Source of the DNA: Polytrichum commune
Taxonomy: Eukaryota > Streptophyta > Polytrichopsida > Polytrichales > Polytrichaceae
Direction of reading: 5' to 3'
Length of the DNA stretch: 64,000 nucleotides
NCBI GenBank assembly: GCA_950295325.1
Contig: OX485804.1
Span: forward strand, 30,380,001-30,444,000
Part shown: positions 35,698-48,110 of the stretch, piece by piece
Position numbering within the stretch: the first letter of the stretch is position 1
Layout of the letters: each line of letters begins with the position of its first letter
Program-made: the position numbers and the translations under genes
The notes under the pieces: model-generated
What the model was told of the DNA's origin: nothing
The model's database searches: none
The model's input: only the letters and a program-made list of their open reading frames with translations

Positions 35698-35948
35698 CAC
35701 TACATTGATTATCCCAATTAGTGTCACTGTGTTCCTCGTCGGAGTTACGCTATCCAGTGCAATAACGCCCTACTTAGGAGTCCAAATTTTTACTAACAAA
35801 TGTTCAATAGGTTCTTTGGACATTATCATAGAACACAAATGAGTTTGCTGGGTAAAGTAATACAGTCTCCTTCATAAAAAAATAGTTATAGCACTCCATC
35901 ACGCCCAATAGTAGTATGCACTAATTGGGACAATCATATAGTGTAGTG
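35698..35948. mobile_element. Palindromic MITE with CACTACA ends
   Basis: The left end CACTACATTGATTATCCCAA and the right end 'ttgggacaatcatatagtgt' + AGTG are inverted repeats. The interior closely follows the element at 23227-23452. Ends starting CACTA raise a CACTA affinity, but no clean 3-bp duplication is seen, and related elements at 51.9-53.8 kb look Harbinger-type. Confidence 0.7.
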
Positions 35949-36023
35949 TAGTAAAGGTACGTACTTCTTCCCTTAGTTCGAATCGTGAGGAGTGGGCTCC
36001 GAAACACAGCTGGTGTTCTTCAG

Positions 36024-36129
36024 GCCGCCCGGAGGAGATGCGACGTTGCCTGCAGCAGCATTGCAACTTGCAAGTGGGGTCCGGGAATGGTGCCGACAGT
36101 TCTTGGAAGATGCAGGCACAGACACATAG
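36024..36129 (+). CDS. Possible orphan terminal exon
   Basis: A good 3' splice site (gtgttcttcag, ending at 36023) is followed by a 34-codon frame from 36025 to TAG at 36127-36129. The peptide begins PPGGDATLPAAALQLASGVR and continues EWCRQFLEDAG, a composition more like real protein than chance. The preceding 300 bp are a MITE and no upstream exon is identified. It could be the last exon of a gene with long introns or a fragment. The family is not recognised. Confidence 0.3.
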
Positions 36130-36688
36130 ATCAGACCCGTGAATGCATGAATCCTGGATGCAGGCACTTGTGGATTCCTTCCCTCTCTCCATCAATCGAA
36201 TACGATTCGATCGGACATGTGGTTTCTTGACTTAGAAGGCTGGAAGAAGAAGACGATGACGTCGACTTCAGCATCTCTCCAGTTACACGATCCAGATGCA
36301 TAGACAACCACTAGCTAGTTGCAGCTACTTCGATGCTGCTTCATGCATTGCCGACACTATGTAGTCATGTGATCGCCGGCCTCCAGATCAGGTCGATGCT
36401 CGGGAATCTTTTACAGCTGGCATGAATTACTACTATCTCACTTTGACTTTCATTTCAAGCTGTTGATCGATTTGTCATTGACTTGTAGGAGAAGGATCCT
36501 GGCCCTATCCCTGGCGTGACTGTTGTTTTGTTCGTCTGTAATCGATCTTGCGGCCGTGTTTCTGTGTGTATATATACATATATAATTACATGTATGTATA
36601 CATGTAATTTCGGCTTTCCATCCAGGTGCGACATTGCTGCGCTTGAGTTTGTGAGGAGGTTTGTAAGTCGGTGATCTTTTTGTTGGAG

Positions 36689-37444
36689 ATGTTTAAGGTT
36701 TCCAGTCTCCTGTCCCGGAACTCTGCTGCAGCAGGTCAGCGAATACTATTGCGTTCAAATTTATGCACACTAGTCGCGCGGGGTCCTTCCTCATCGAAAG
36801 GTTCCCGGCTCAGCAGCTCGTCGCCCGAGGTTGTCGCATGAAGTCAGGCCCCATTTCGAAACAGTTATTTTTCCTTATTTGACTGCTTCGTTTGTAATGC
36901 TTCTCATGAGTTGACGATATGTTGTTTCACGAAGAATCAGAGCAGCATGCTTGGAAAGAGGAGCGCAATTGTTTCTGAATTAGAAAAGCTGCGTTCCGCT
37001 TTCATATGTCGTTCCTAACACTAATTAGAAGCAATTCTTCTAAAGCAGATCGCGTCACCACGATCCAGGTTCCCTAGTAGGTGTTTACTTCCACTTGTAA
37101 GGAAGTTTATACAACTTAAAATTTACAGTCTTCAAAATGATCTTTATAATATCTGCTCCAAAACAGTAATGATGATGCTTCTTAAAACTGATGATGCATG
37201 GTTTGCAGCTCCTGGTGAAGTTCGTCACAGCATGGGGCGTCAACCAACGATCTCTAGGATAGGTCGAATTCTTAGATCATGTGGAACCATTGAACGTCTA
37301 ATGTTGTCTGAGTTACTCTTGGTCAAGTTGTTCATCCTTTTTGAGGTTTTGTATGTGTTAACCGGTTCCAGCAGGTGTACTGAAGACAGTATCCCGGCTC
37401 TTTATTTTCGGATCCCAGTGGTCTTGTATGTTGTTTGGCAATGA
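36689..37444 (+). CDS. Candidate small mitochondrial-type protein (two exons)
   Basis: An ATG at 36689 opens a 50-codon frame beginning MFKVSSLLSRNSAAAGQRIL and continuing with Arg and Ser but almost no acidic residues, the classic look of a mitochondrial presequence. A donor inside it (cgaaag|gttccc, exon end 36800) joins in phase to an acceptor ending at 37208 (tttgcag). The second exon (37209-37444) then continues APGEVRHSMGRQPTISRIGR and a hydrophobic stretch, for 115 aa in total. A 3' A/G-rich tract follows at 37466-37493. Alternatively the 50-aa frame is used alone. I do not recognise the family; size and layout are like small plant mitochondrial proteins. Confidence 0.4.
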
Positions 37445-37670
37445 AATGAATGTCGTTTGTCTGCCTAAAAAAGAAAAAAGAAAAGAAAGAAAATAGGATG
37501 GTTTAGCAGCTCCAAACACGGTTCTAAGGACGCTGACCAACCCTTGCTGGCATGGTGCTGGTGGTTATCAGATTGTTGCTGCTACTCCGCGTCAAAAGTT
37601 CGTGACGCTGATCTTGAGACGAAATATTTCGTCGACAAGACCAGCTGCCTACTGCAGCAGTAGCAGAAAC

Positions 37671-40600
37671 ATGGGAAGTCTTGCTACTGAAGAGTTGCCG
37701 GGTGTGGAACCCGTGAAAGAAACGAATGACCAAAGGTTGACGCCACCCGCGGCACGTTGCCAGATTGGTGACAGATGGAGGGAGCTCCAAGGGGCGCAAA
37801 ACTGGAAGGGCCTCCTCAAGCCTCAGCTGGACGAAGATTTGAGAGCGGAGATCGTGAGGTACGGTGAGCTAACGGAGGTTACCTACGACGCCTTTGATTT
37901 TGACAAACACTCGGTGTACTGTGGGAGCTGCAAGTGGTCCAAGGAGAATCTGTTTAGACAAGCGGAGCTCCACGACACAGGATACACTGTCACCAGGTAC
38001 CCACGCAACATTCATCTTCGAGTCTCCCTAGTTTACACTAGAGCTCGAGTTGAGAGCTTGAAGAGAGGAGCCTTCTCATTGGTGAGAGGCCTCTTACGCG
38101 TGATTGCTCATGCATATCCATTAACTCTCAACTTGAAATCCTGATTTTTTACCGGGCTGAAAACGCCTAAGTGGGGCTTTGATGGATCCTGCCATTTGGA
38201 ACGGCTAGGACAAGCGGACAAGCTCTCCGTCTTATTTGACAAGCTCTCGGTTGAAATCCTAAACTATCACCATGAGGTAGCTTAGGCGTTGTCGAGAGCT
38301 CGAGCTCTTGTTTTTCGAATCCCAAGCCAAGGCTTCTTTGGCTTGTCATGAATGCTCCATTAAATTGCCATGAATGCTTCTTTGTTTAGTATCGTTCCCC
38401 CTTGATATTTCACTTTGAACATTAGCAGTTCACACTTGCTCGAACATTACCAGTTTACCCTTGCTCGAATAGTTTGAACTTTGGATGAAAGCTTGCCAAC
38501 TCCCAACTATAGGAGAATATTGGCCAGGTGAACGAGCGTTGACTCAGCCTGAAATTTCCATAAAGACCAAAGGTGGCGCCATTCTCCTTCGTAAAGAACA
38601 CATCTACGTTTTGTCGTCATCTTCATACGAATTCAGTTTGGCGCCATTTGAACGTCTACATATCTAGAAGAAGGCTTGTTGGATATATAGAATGGACATA
38701 TATCCATACGGATTCCGGATCCGGAAGGCTCGTTGGATTGGATGTTGGCCGTGGAACGTTCTTCGTGAAGATGTCGAATCTCGATCATCTGAATACAGAT
38801 GAAAGACGATGTCAGGTCTTTACGTACGTCTTGATGAGTACTGGTTCCAGATTTATGTGGCATTGAACCTGATGAGAGGTGCAGGACACGTGACAGACAG
38901 GACTTCCTGATTCTGGAATGATTTACTTGTAATCCTGTAAGTATGATGAATATGATTCTGGTGTCCCCAAAATTGGAACGACATTTTTCCATTTCTTTCT
39001 CCTTATTTGAAAACTCTAATGACAGGCTATTTCGACTGCTTAATTTCCTCAAGATACATCTACACATCAGCGAACACCTGAATTGGAAAATTCAAGTGCT
39101 CAAAATTTATCATACATTGGAGTGTGTAATAATGGTCAAACACCTCGAAGCTGGTAGAACTAAGGGAGCAGAGAGATGATACTAGACACGCGAACCAATT
39201 ACTTCAAGTAGCATTGAACCTGGGAGCAGGACAACAAATACTGAATCTTGATTTTGGAAATTGCTTTTGATCCTGGAAGTAAGATGATGTTCGGGAAGGT
39301 AAATCTGGCGTCACTGTGGGTGGTGTTATCGATGTGGTCCAAACTTGTTACAAGATTTTGCCAAATTTTCCCCTGTTTTGAAAATGGCTAATGACATGCA
39401 GCAGGCTAATTCCACTGTCAATTGATTATTCCCTCATTCAGGTACATCTACGCAACGGCAAATGTGGAAGTCCCTTACATTCTTCGTAAATCGGAGCGGC
39501 AAGATGCGTGGAGCTCCAAATCAAACTGGATGGGGTACATTGCTGTGTCCACGGACCCTGAGGAGATCAAGAGGATAGGGCGGCGAGACATTGTGATTGT
39601 GTGGAGAGGCACGCAGACGGGGCTCGAATGGGCCGCCAACTTCCACGACATTCTGGTCCCCGGGATGTTGATGCACCAGGGTGCAAAGCACGTCCCATTG
39701 ACGAACGTCAAAGTGGAGTCCGGGTTTCACAACCTATACACGTCAGCTGACCAGGACTCAATGTTCAACAAAATAAGCGCACAAGACCAGATGCAAATGG
39801 AGATTCGCGAGCTAGTTGATAAATATAAAGATTACCCGGAGGAGTTGAGCATTACGGTCACAGGCCATAGCTTGGGCTCGGCGCTCGCCACTCTGAGTGC
39901 TTACGACTTGGCTGAATCGGGTTTTAACAAGATCACGGCGGGAGAGAAGAAGCTTCCGGTCCCTATTACTGTTTACTCTTTCGCGGGCCCTCGCGTTGGA
40001 AACTCTGCGTTCCAGAAGCGCATTGACGAGCTGGGAGTGCACGTCCTGCGCATGGTGAATGTAAATGATAAAGTACCTAAGACACCTGGACTCTTGGTTA
40101 ATGAGAATGTGCCGTTCCTGGCAAAACTCCTGGACCCATTGCCATGGACCTACTCGCATGTGGGAGTGGAGCTTGAGCTGAATGACAAGGACTCCATGCA
40201 TTTGAACCAAGAAAAAGCCGGCATCTGGACCGCCCACAACCTCGAGGTTTACTTGCACTTGGTGGACGGCCATGGCAGGTACGAGCCAACTCGGACAGTC
40301 TCCTCATCTCTGTATTATCGAATCAGTTGCCTATATTCATTAATAGTGCTTCACTTATCCTTGCATATCTTTTACTTCAATTTCAAAAATTTGGACGAGA
40401 TATGGTTAGATGAATTGTCTAGAATTTTGATTTTGAAATTGATAAGTTTGGAAGACGAAGAGACTCATATGGTCACCGGGACAGTGGAGATAACCTACTG
40501 GGCTTGATCTGGCACCTTAGTCGATATAACCAGCTGCTGGATCGAGCCATAAGGTTGATGTGCCCAATTTGGGGCTGATCTTAAATGGACACCTATATTA

Positions 40601-41065
40601 GCGTGGTGTATTCACACGGGCTCCAATTTTTTTGGAGGAAAGTTTCTTTGGGCACGATTTGGATACCTTAATCATCTAGCACTAATTGCGTGTTTCATAT
40701 CCTACGAGAAGTGACTGCAGAAAGAAAAGTGTCCGTTAAAGACCCGCTCACCTTATATCTCTGTTTATTGCCGCAGGTACAAACATGTCCCCTGCCGAGA
40801 CCTTGTGCTGGTCAACAAACGGTGCGGGTTCCTGAAGGACGACAAATTTGTGCCAGAAGAGTGGTGGCAGCTGAAGAACAAGGGGCTCAAATACTTCCCA
40901 GAGGAGAGGAGGTGGTACCAGCCCCCACGAGCCTTGGAAGATGTTCCAGAGCCGCCCAAGGCAGAGACAGTGGAGAAAGTTAACAACCTTAAGCAAAGTG
41001 TGCAAAATTCGGATGCTCAGCTTGCAACATCTCCCTTGTCCAGCTTGCCGAAAGTAGCTACATGA
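37671..41065 (+). CDS. Class II phospholipase A1 (DSEL/DAD1-like), paralogue A
   Basis: Three exons: 37671-37996, 39442-40278 and 40777-41065, GT-AG throughout with both introns in phase 2, encoding 483 aa. Class II signatures are RWRELQG near the N-terminus, the YDAFDFDKHS block, SNWMGYIAVSTD and the oxyanion-loop WRG at 163-165. The lipase nucleophile is in GHSLG (Ser252), followed by Asp318 (NVNDKVPK) and His374 (AHNLEVYLH). The family cleaves the sn-1 acyl chain of phospholipids or galactolipids, feeding lipid signalling and oxylipin supply. The start at 37671 (MGSLAT) matches the start type of paralogue B; an upstream in-frame ATG at 37602 would add 23 basic, Ser-rich residues. Intron 1 holds repeat sequence. 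Intron 2 is absent from paralogue B. Confidence 0.93.
38030..38490 (+). repeat. Repeat inside intron 1 of phospholipase A
   Basis: The block from 'gagctcgagttgagagcttg' through 'ggagccttctcattggtgag' and on to 'gtttgaactttggatgaaag' matches, in order, parts of 52175-53000 within the composite element at 51.9-53.8 kb. It starts near 'gtttacactagag', similar to the TTTACACTA core of the MITEs. Probably an internally deleted relative of that element. Confidence 0.55.
39442..40278 (+). other. Catalytic exon of phospholipase A
   Basis: This exon carries the whole alpha/beta-hydrolase core, including Ser252, Asp318 and His374. It begins after ttcag with a G completing the Arg codon split across intron 1, and ends GGCAG before gtacga, splitting an Arg codon again. 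The sequence CAGGTAC occurs at both borders of both introns of this gene. Confidence 0.9.
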
Positions 41066-42419
41066 TCAAGGCTCTAACTTATCTTATACAAAATTGATCT
41101 CCTACTTGTGGGCCTCGATCGACACCATAACTCACTAGCTTGCAACTGTTCATAATTTGAGGGGTGTACCCATGGAATATGGGAAGCTTTGTTTGACTAT
41201 TGTAGGCTGGATTTGCAGAAAACCATGGAGGATATTATGTGGGCTCCTCTGATTGCTCGTACAGCTAGGAATAATCTTGGGTAATGTTTCACCAAAGGCC
41301 CGACTACAATGAAATGTTTTTCGTATTCAGTCTTGGGGGCCCCAGTTTTCGGTTTCGCCTCTCAAGCAGTTGTACATTTCTCCTTTTGCAATCGATTCTT
41401 CCAATTTTCTACGCAAATAATGTATAAATATTTCAGTTTGTTGGACTTCACAGACAAAGTAAGCAATTTGCACAGGTACGGTGCTCGTGTCTAGGCACTT
41501 CTGTCCATAATAACTATGCAATCTGGCAAACTTACACCCTGTTGACAGGCAGGCCCAGAAACGTTTACTTGACGAGGTCATTTGTGGCTTTAGAAACATA
41601 AAATTAGGCCAAGCAATACCAGGCTTCCCATCTCTTTCCCGTTCTGGTCTTCTCTATAAAATCAGTGAGCTATGATATATCTATTGTGTACATAAATTCC
41701 TCAAAATGTACCATTCTTCGTAGGACAGGCCAGAATGGCAGGAATGATTTCAAAGAAGTTGCCTTTCCGTTGCAGAGGAAGTCTTCAAGCTCTCATCAAA
41801 TCTTCCAGTCCTGCAGCGGCCATGTTCCATCTGCGATTCACCTCATGGTGCGCTGTACGTAGTGACGCGGGTGCTCAAAATTCATTAATTCAACTCTCTA
41901 TCTGCAGAGAGAGAGAGAGAGTGCATATGTTGCAGCCTGTAAAGGAAACGTCATGTTTCGACGTCAATGTCTATCCTACCAAGTCTGCAGATTTGGACTC
42001 CCTACTATTCCACTCTTCTGCCTTTATATGGCTCCCTTGATCTTTTATCATATTGCCAAAGTCAAATGAAGTTCTTAGAGACCATGGAGCAAGAGTTTGA
42101 ATTCAATGTATTTGTTTGCGACAGGCCTCCATGAGTTTTTGGTTGTGCAGGCAGAGAGAGGAAATTGTTGTATATGAGCGTACCTCTCTCATCCATCCGA
42201 CATAAAAATTGGACCCGCATAGGTTTGTGGCCATTCGAGATCGAGTACACTAATTTGGGGTCTTTAAAGCTAAATTTGGTGTCAAATCAATAAAAACTTA
42301 ATCACCTTTGTGTTGCATGTTATTTGAGGGCTTATATTATGTTGGATGAATGAGAGGTACGCTTGTATACGATAATTCCCTCTATCCTGTGCACACTCTC
42401 CATGTTGCGCATCGATCTA
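41066..42419. other. 3' flank of phospholipase A
   Basis: It contains the 3' UTR of paralogue A and then sequence without a recognised gene. A short GA tract lies at about 41908-41922. Confidence 0.4.
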
Positions 42420-42790
42420 ACCCCGGTTTGGTTTAGGGTCACTTATGGAGGGTAATAGGATAATTGCCCCCCCTAAAAGGTAGACGTGCCTAAATCGAAC
42501 ACCTTTATTTGAGTGATATGTGGTTATGTGTAGATTCAAAAACTAGTGCCAAAAAGGCATGTGTTCATAAGAGATTGAAATTGTGCTCAACATATGCTTA
42601 CCTTTCTAGATTCAATAGTGAACATGATTGGGGGGACCTATATGACCACTTAATGAGCACGAGAACCTTCACTTTGACAATGAATAAGATATTTAGATGA
42701 GCTCTAGAAATTATGTTCCATATCCTATGAGAAGTGGGTGCAGAGAGAATAGTGTCCATCTAAGGCATGTCTACCTTAGGTCGGTTGCTA
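42420..42790 (+). repeat. Copy of the 3.0-kb inverted-repeat family
   Basis: Blocks 'ccaaaaaggcatgtg', 'gacctatatgaccactta' and 'acgagaaccttcactttgac' match the minus strand at about 3235-3000 and part of 5200-5330. The family is dispersed and may be derived from a coding transposable element. Confidence 0.5.
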
Positions 42791-42947
42791 TTTCATCCCC
42801 AATTTAGACAAATTAGAATCTTTGCCTTTGATTTAGAACTTCATCTAGGTGAAAATAATAATCCCTAGGATCTATGATAGTAATCAACATTTTTTTGCCC
42901 CCCCCTCCCACCCGGTTGGCCGTCCCCTCAATTGGTGTTGTGAACAT

Positions 42948-43145
42948 TCACCCATCTAACCCCATCATCTTTCCCAAGGTAACAATTTTTTTTCCTTTTT
43001 CAAGCTGCACATTGGAATTATCCATAAAGACCCTCAAAGAAAGATGAAACCGTGGGTTTGATCCTTCCTTAAGAAATTTTTCTATCAAGAACTTGTTAGC
43101 TTTTCTAAGTGTATCGAAACCTATTTTGGGACCTCCTCTTTCCAC
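42948..43145 (-). pseudogene. Unassigned coding-like fragment
   Basis: A 65-codon minus-strand frame beginning MERGGPKIGFDTLRKANKFL and continuing with charged residues has a protein-like composition. It lies 5' of the plus-strand LINE remnant but on the opposite strand. It may be a fragment of another element. The family is not recognised. Confidence 0.25.
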
Positions 43146-43599
43146 CTTTCAAACGTCTATATTTTTTTAAGATTTAAAATTTGGGTATGTACATGGGACA
43201 TGTTGTTTTAAATCTAGATTGACCTATGCAAGGCTAGATTTGCCAACCCAACTAGTAGGACATGCTAGAAAATTGATTTTTAATAGCCTAACACCACTCT
43301 TTTGTGTATGGAAATACAAGCATTAAGAAAACTTGAGTGACTTTGTGTTAAATTCTCATAAATTCAAGGTTTGGAAATAAACCAAAGGTTTCATCTACTT
43401 TACTTCATAGATAACTCTTATAATCTTAGACAAAACTGGTAAGTATATACATATTGGAGCAAGAGGCCTACCCAAGTTCGTAGCAAATTCTTTTAATTGT
43501 GGCTAAATCTGGTCCATGACTATCAATAAGCAAGGTATGCTAATGAGCTAATCCAACACACTGCATTGTTGTGTCTTGGATATCCCAAAATATTTTTAC

Positions 43600-46500
43600 T
43601 TTGAGCTCTCCTTGTTTTTCAATGTTGTAGAAATAGAAACCAAGAAAAACTAGAGGAGCCATCATTAGGCTAGAATTAAGTGACAAAAGATAAAGGATAA
43701 GTGCTCCGCAGACTTCCTTAGATCAGTAAGAAAAAGAAACTCGCAAGGAGTTATCTCAAAACTAAGGGATAGTCAAGGTAGAAGTTTTAGAAAAAAGGAG
43801 AATTGAGAAAACATTTGCCTAGACTTCTACAAAAGTTTGTATCAGCACAAGGAAATATCAAAGGAAACACTTGGAGAGGTATTGGAAGGTCTTCCGGTTA
43901 CCTTTACACATGCAATGAATGACAGTCTATCAAGGGAAATTATAGAAAAAAAACTATCTATTGCAGTTATTTCTATGACAAAGCGGACTATCTCTAAAGA
44001 TGGGTTGAAGTTTACCTTGCATTAGACTAAAACGTCCAGATAATCCACAGTATTCTTGAAACTTGACTTCTCCAAAGCATACGATAATGTTTCTTAGAGG
44101 TTCCTCTTATGTGCAATGCAGAGCGTGAGCATTGGCGAGAAATTCATTAGCTAAATCAAATAACTTTTTTAAAATGCATCAATGGGAACTCAGGAAATAA
44201 CTTTAAAATCGAAAGAAAGGTTAGACAAGATTAGCCAATTGCTCATTTTTTTCTCATAGTAGGGGAGGTACTCACATACACAATCAAGAGCATGGTGGTA
44301 GGAGGAAGACTAAAAGGGATTTCCTTCCCAGGGGGAAAAAACAACTGAGTATTCCACAATATGGAGATGACTCATCATTAATAATAAGAAGGGGGAAATG
44401 GTACGTGGATGAACTAATTTACAATCTCAAGGTCTTTAGCGCTGCATCTAGGATGGGTATTAACTGGGAGAAACCCTATGCGCACTGGTTTGATAAGTAT
44501 ACACATAAACTAGAATGGTTTGCATGGTACAATTGATAATGGATAGAAGAGGGGGACCTCTCTAAATTATTTGGCACTCCCTTTGGACTTAATCTTAACA
44601 CCCCGGACATTGACCGTTTTCTTTACAACAAAATCGATAAGAAACTTGATTACTGAAGCACCATGAAACTTTCATTGGCTGGGAGGATGGTCATTTGCAA
44701 TCAGGTTTTTTTATTACGGTGTAGGGGGGTTCCAATAGCATTCTTAGGAGAATTAGAGGCGCAATCTGCAACTATCTCTGGTCCGGGAATAAAAACTCGC
44801 ATGCACTTGAGTTAGTTGGAAGAAATGTTGTATGAAAAAGAAAGTAGGTGGTCTTGGACTCATGGACCCGGAGGTTGCCAAAACCAATTTTCTCTACAAA
44901 TAAATAATTAAGGCAATGAAACAAGGTGAATCTAACCTCCAACTCATATTTAGATATAGGCTAACAAGGTTTAACCTTCAGAGAGGAAGAAGCTAGGGGG
45001 TTAGTCTAGATTGGTTCATTAGCAAACAATACCAAGGATTTCCGAGGTCGAAGGTATGGGGCCAAATTAGTAAAACATAGAAGGTCATGATAAAAAATAT
45101 ATACCAATTCCCTCCCCACACTAGGATGGAATTACTGCATTCAAAAATATGGTGGTCCGATGGGGTGGGACTTATTGATAAAGGCTTCACCTATGCAAAA
45201 GATTTCAACTTTTACTGCAAAGGGATCTAGTGTGTGGATGATAATTGGGTTAATGACCAAAAATAGAAAATAGAAAAAACTCTCTTGGGATAGAGAGCAA
45301 GAGAAGTTCTAGCTTATGCCAATGGACGCAGGTAGCTGGGATGAGCTCACAAACAAAATTTCTAGACAGTGACCGTCTTTTGGACGTTGACTCGGAGACC
45401 ACCCACCCCAGACAATGGATTGGGTTTTACGTGAATGGGGAGGAGGACCCGGCCTTTGTTCTACAATACATAATTGATTTTGCTCCCCTTTGCATGCAAT
45501 TGCATCATCTGTCTATGCCACTACCAGTGCAATATTTTACAGTTGGCACCCACTCTCGATATCTTAGGGAATGGGAAAACCCCACAAGAGAGTTGACTGG
45601 ATTTTTTCATGAGATTAAAATCATTCATACCACGAGAGGTCCAAAAAAGGAGGGTGAAAAAGAAGAAATCATCTTCTTTTATGGAAAAGTGGCCACCCTT
45701 CGTTGGGTGCGAGCCCAATATGGTGCTCGCATATTTTCTTAACCTTAAAAGATGTTAAAGGTTAGACTCAGCAAGAATTTAATGATCCAAAGAAAATATA
45801 AAAAGGATTATGCCCTTAGTTGGACTTAGGTAGGAGTAATGTTAGTTGTTAGCACTTAGTGATTATTGAATGGAATGATTTACTTGGGAATTAAATAGTG
45901 GGGGTGCTAGACTTTGGGGGGGGGGGGGCTTAGGTTGTAGGAGCTGGTTTAATTAATCAGTAAGGGTAGTAGGGTTGTCCGTTTAAGGATCGGGGGACTG
46001 TACCCTAGCAAAATCCAGATCCAGGGATGGGGGGCAGTTGAGGCTGCTGGTTTCGGTGCGAAGAACAGAGAGCGGAAGGAAGCTTGCGAGGGCGTGGTGG
46101 TTTTTGAGCCGCAGCCGGTGCAGCTGGTTGAGGAAGGAAGTGCGACCATCGGGTTTGAGGGGGTAGAAGGCTGCACCTGGAAGGGGGAGGTGCCTGGTAA
46201 TGACCCAACTGGCTTGCAGCTGCAATGCCGCCAGTGTGTGGAGTTCGGAGACAGGTTGAGATGAAGGAGGCAGCGAGCACCAGTCGGGGATTCGGGACAC
46301 CCATTAGCACGAATTTTGAGCTCCGCCTCGGCAGTGTTGGGCACACCAGAACAGAGGGCGAGACTGGTAATGGGTGTGGAAGGAAGGATTGAGGTGGAAT
46401 TGACTGGTAGTGGGGTGGAGGAGAATTGTGACCTCTTCAAATTGAAATCAGAAGTGAAGGGTGGTGGCGGCCACAATTGCCACCCATCTGAGTGAGAGGC

Positions 46501-48110
46501 GATCCTGGTTTTTTCAATGTTTGAAAAGGTCATCCAGGAGTCGAATGGTGTGCTAAGGCCACAACATTGCGGTCGTTGCTCCGAGTTGAGGGGCCACCAG
46601 GAGGAGGAGGCATCCCCGAGGTTGAGGTTTTGGGTTTTAGTTGCTGATACGGGAATTGAGGACCCTGCCTACCAGGAGAAGGCACAAGCAGCTGGAGAGG
46701 GGGGCAGATTCGGTGGCTTGGGGGAGCTGAGGTAGGACCAGGGCCATAAGGGTTGCTAGCTGCACGGCCCAACTGGTTAAGTCTCGGCTATTAGCCAGTA
46801 ACAGCAGCAAGGGTCGGAGGCCGCAGCTGGGAGGCTGCAGCCAAACAGTTGCTGACCAGAGAAGCGACTTCCAGGGTAGTCAGCTGCGGCTGGGACCAGA
46901 GGGTAAAAGGCCAATGTGTAGGGGGGTTGATGAAGACTAGCTAAGTAGGATGTAATGGGATGGGGGTGTTGCAGTTAAGTTAGCATTAGGTGGCCAATGT
47001 AATTAGGATAGTGGTTAGTGTTGGTTGATTCAGGGGGTTGGATTTGGGTTGAACTGGTGTGGATGTTGATCAATAAATCGGAGTATCACGATGCCAATAC
47101 AAGGAGTGTTTCTAAACACTTGTACTTGGATTAATGTTAATAAAGGTTGTGAGTTCCATACTTGATTGATGTGGTATGGGTTTCGGATTCAAGTAGGCAA
47201 TGTTCACCTCAAGCTTCCACCCGGACTACGACGCATAAGGGTGGGGGTTTTGGGCTGACATTGGGACCCGGATCGATGGCGATGGGTTGATGGATAACAT
47301 TTTCTGAACTACACCACTAAGTTTGGTCAGGACTCCATCATCAATAGGAGCCCAAATACCACATGTGCGGCGGACAAATGGCAAGGATATCTCCCGGGTA
47401 ATTGGAGGTTGTATTGGTCCCAAGTTTGGGACCCACTTTGGTCGGGTAAAGAAGCCACCTTCATGTGGCCCATTTGGCACAAAACACTGGCAAATAATGA
47501 ATGGAGGGCTCGAATTGCACCGGCATCTATCTCCAAGCAATGCATTTTTTTGCCTCCCTAACATGAGTGAATCAGTCAAACACAAAATATCGAATTGTAT
47601 TCAAGCAAGGAGGGCATGGACATGGGCCATGTTCATTATGCATGAACTTTGTGGGGTTAGAATTGGTAATTATGATAGATGTAACTGGAAACATGCCTTA
47701 TTCGGGGAAAGAATTCCTAAGAAATACGGCAAAAATATCAAAATCTAGCACCTTCTAAGAGGGATTACGCTTTGGATCATCTGGATTGAGCGCAATGACA
47801 AAGTGTTCAACCATGAAAAATGGCATATTTTTTCACCAAGCTTTTTTTTATGATAATAATGTGGATATCTATTCTGGAAATATAAATGGTCATTTAATAT
47901 TTTACGAAGGTTGCATTCAAGACTTCACCAACTGGTTTTCTTTATCCTTTTACGATACCCAACTTTCCATATTTGTGCAGGCCTCTCTGTACATATCAAA
48001 GAAATCAGTGACAACGTGGGGTTGGTGGAAGCTGAGGATAAGTTAGTGGACATGAAAAAAGCATGGGATCCAGACCCCCAAAGGGTCTCATTTCAGAAGT
48101 AAATGTATAC
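43600..48110 (+). mobile_element. Decayed LINE retrotransposon, split by a solo LTR
   Basis: Broken reading frames on the plus strand follow the order of a plant LINE. At about 43840-44030 is the run-in to reverse transcriptase (a block like SREIIEKKLSIAVISM). At 44330-44530 is the RT core PQYGDDSSLII, with YGDD at 44360-44371, followed by the long MGINWEKPYAHWFDKYTHK stretch. At about 44650-45190 is the thumb region (TMKLSLAGRMVICNQ). A clean 133-codon frame lies at 45341-45742. After the inserted LTR the frame resumes at about 47266, with the zinc-binding RVT domain (W-R-A-R-I-A-P, then S-E-S-V-K-H and a Cys) at 47470-47800. Many stops and frameshifts show it is dead. The 5' end and any endonuclease are not identified. 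Confidence 0.88.
45708..47260. mobile_element. Solo LTR inserted in the LINE
   Basis: This 1,553-bp insertion begins TGCGAGCCC and ends GGGCTGACA, an imperfect inverted repeat with the standard TG...CA ends. The 5 bp TTGGG flank it on both sides (45703-45707, 47261-47265). Removing it rejoins the LINE reading frame between RW and DPGS. There are no retroviral-type genes inside, only long chance frames in the GC-rich middle (such as the minus-strand frame at 45949-46533). A single LTR with target duplication is the footprint of recombination between two LTRs. Confidence 0.9.

Noticed and set aside
35698-35948. Firm assignment of this MITE to CACTA
   Set aside because: The ends start CACTACA but no 3-bp duplication is visible, and related ends elsewhere are inside longer GGCCCCCT TIRs with TTA duplications.
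45949-46533. 194-codon minus-strand open frame, with overlapping frames
   Set aside because: It lies inside the GC-rich middle of a solo LTR, overlaps other long frames on the same strand, and shows no conserved motif. GC-rich DNA with few stops explains it.
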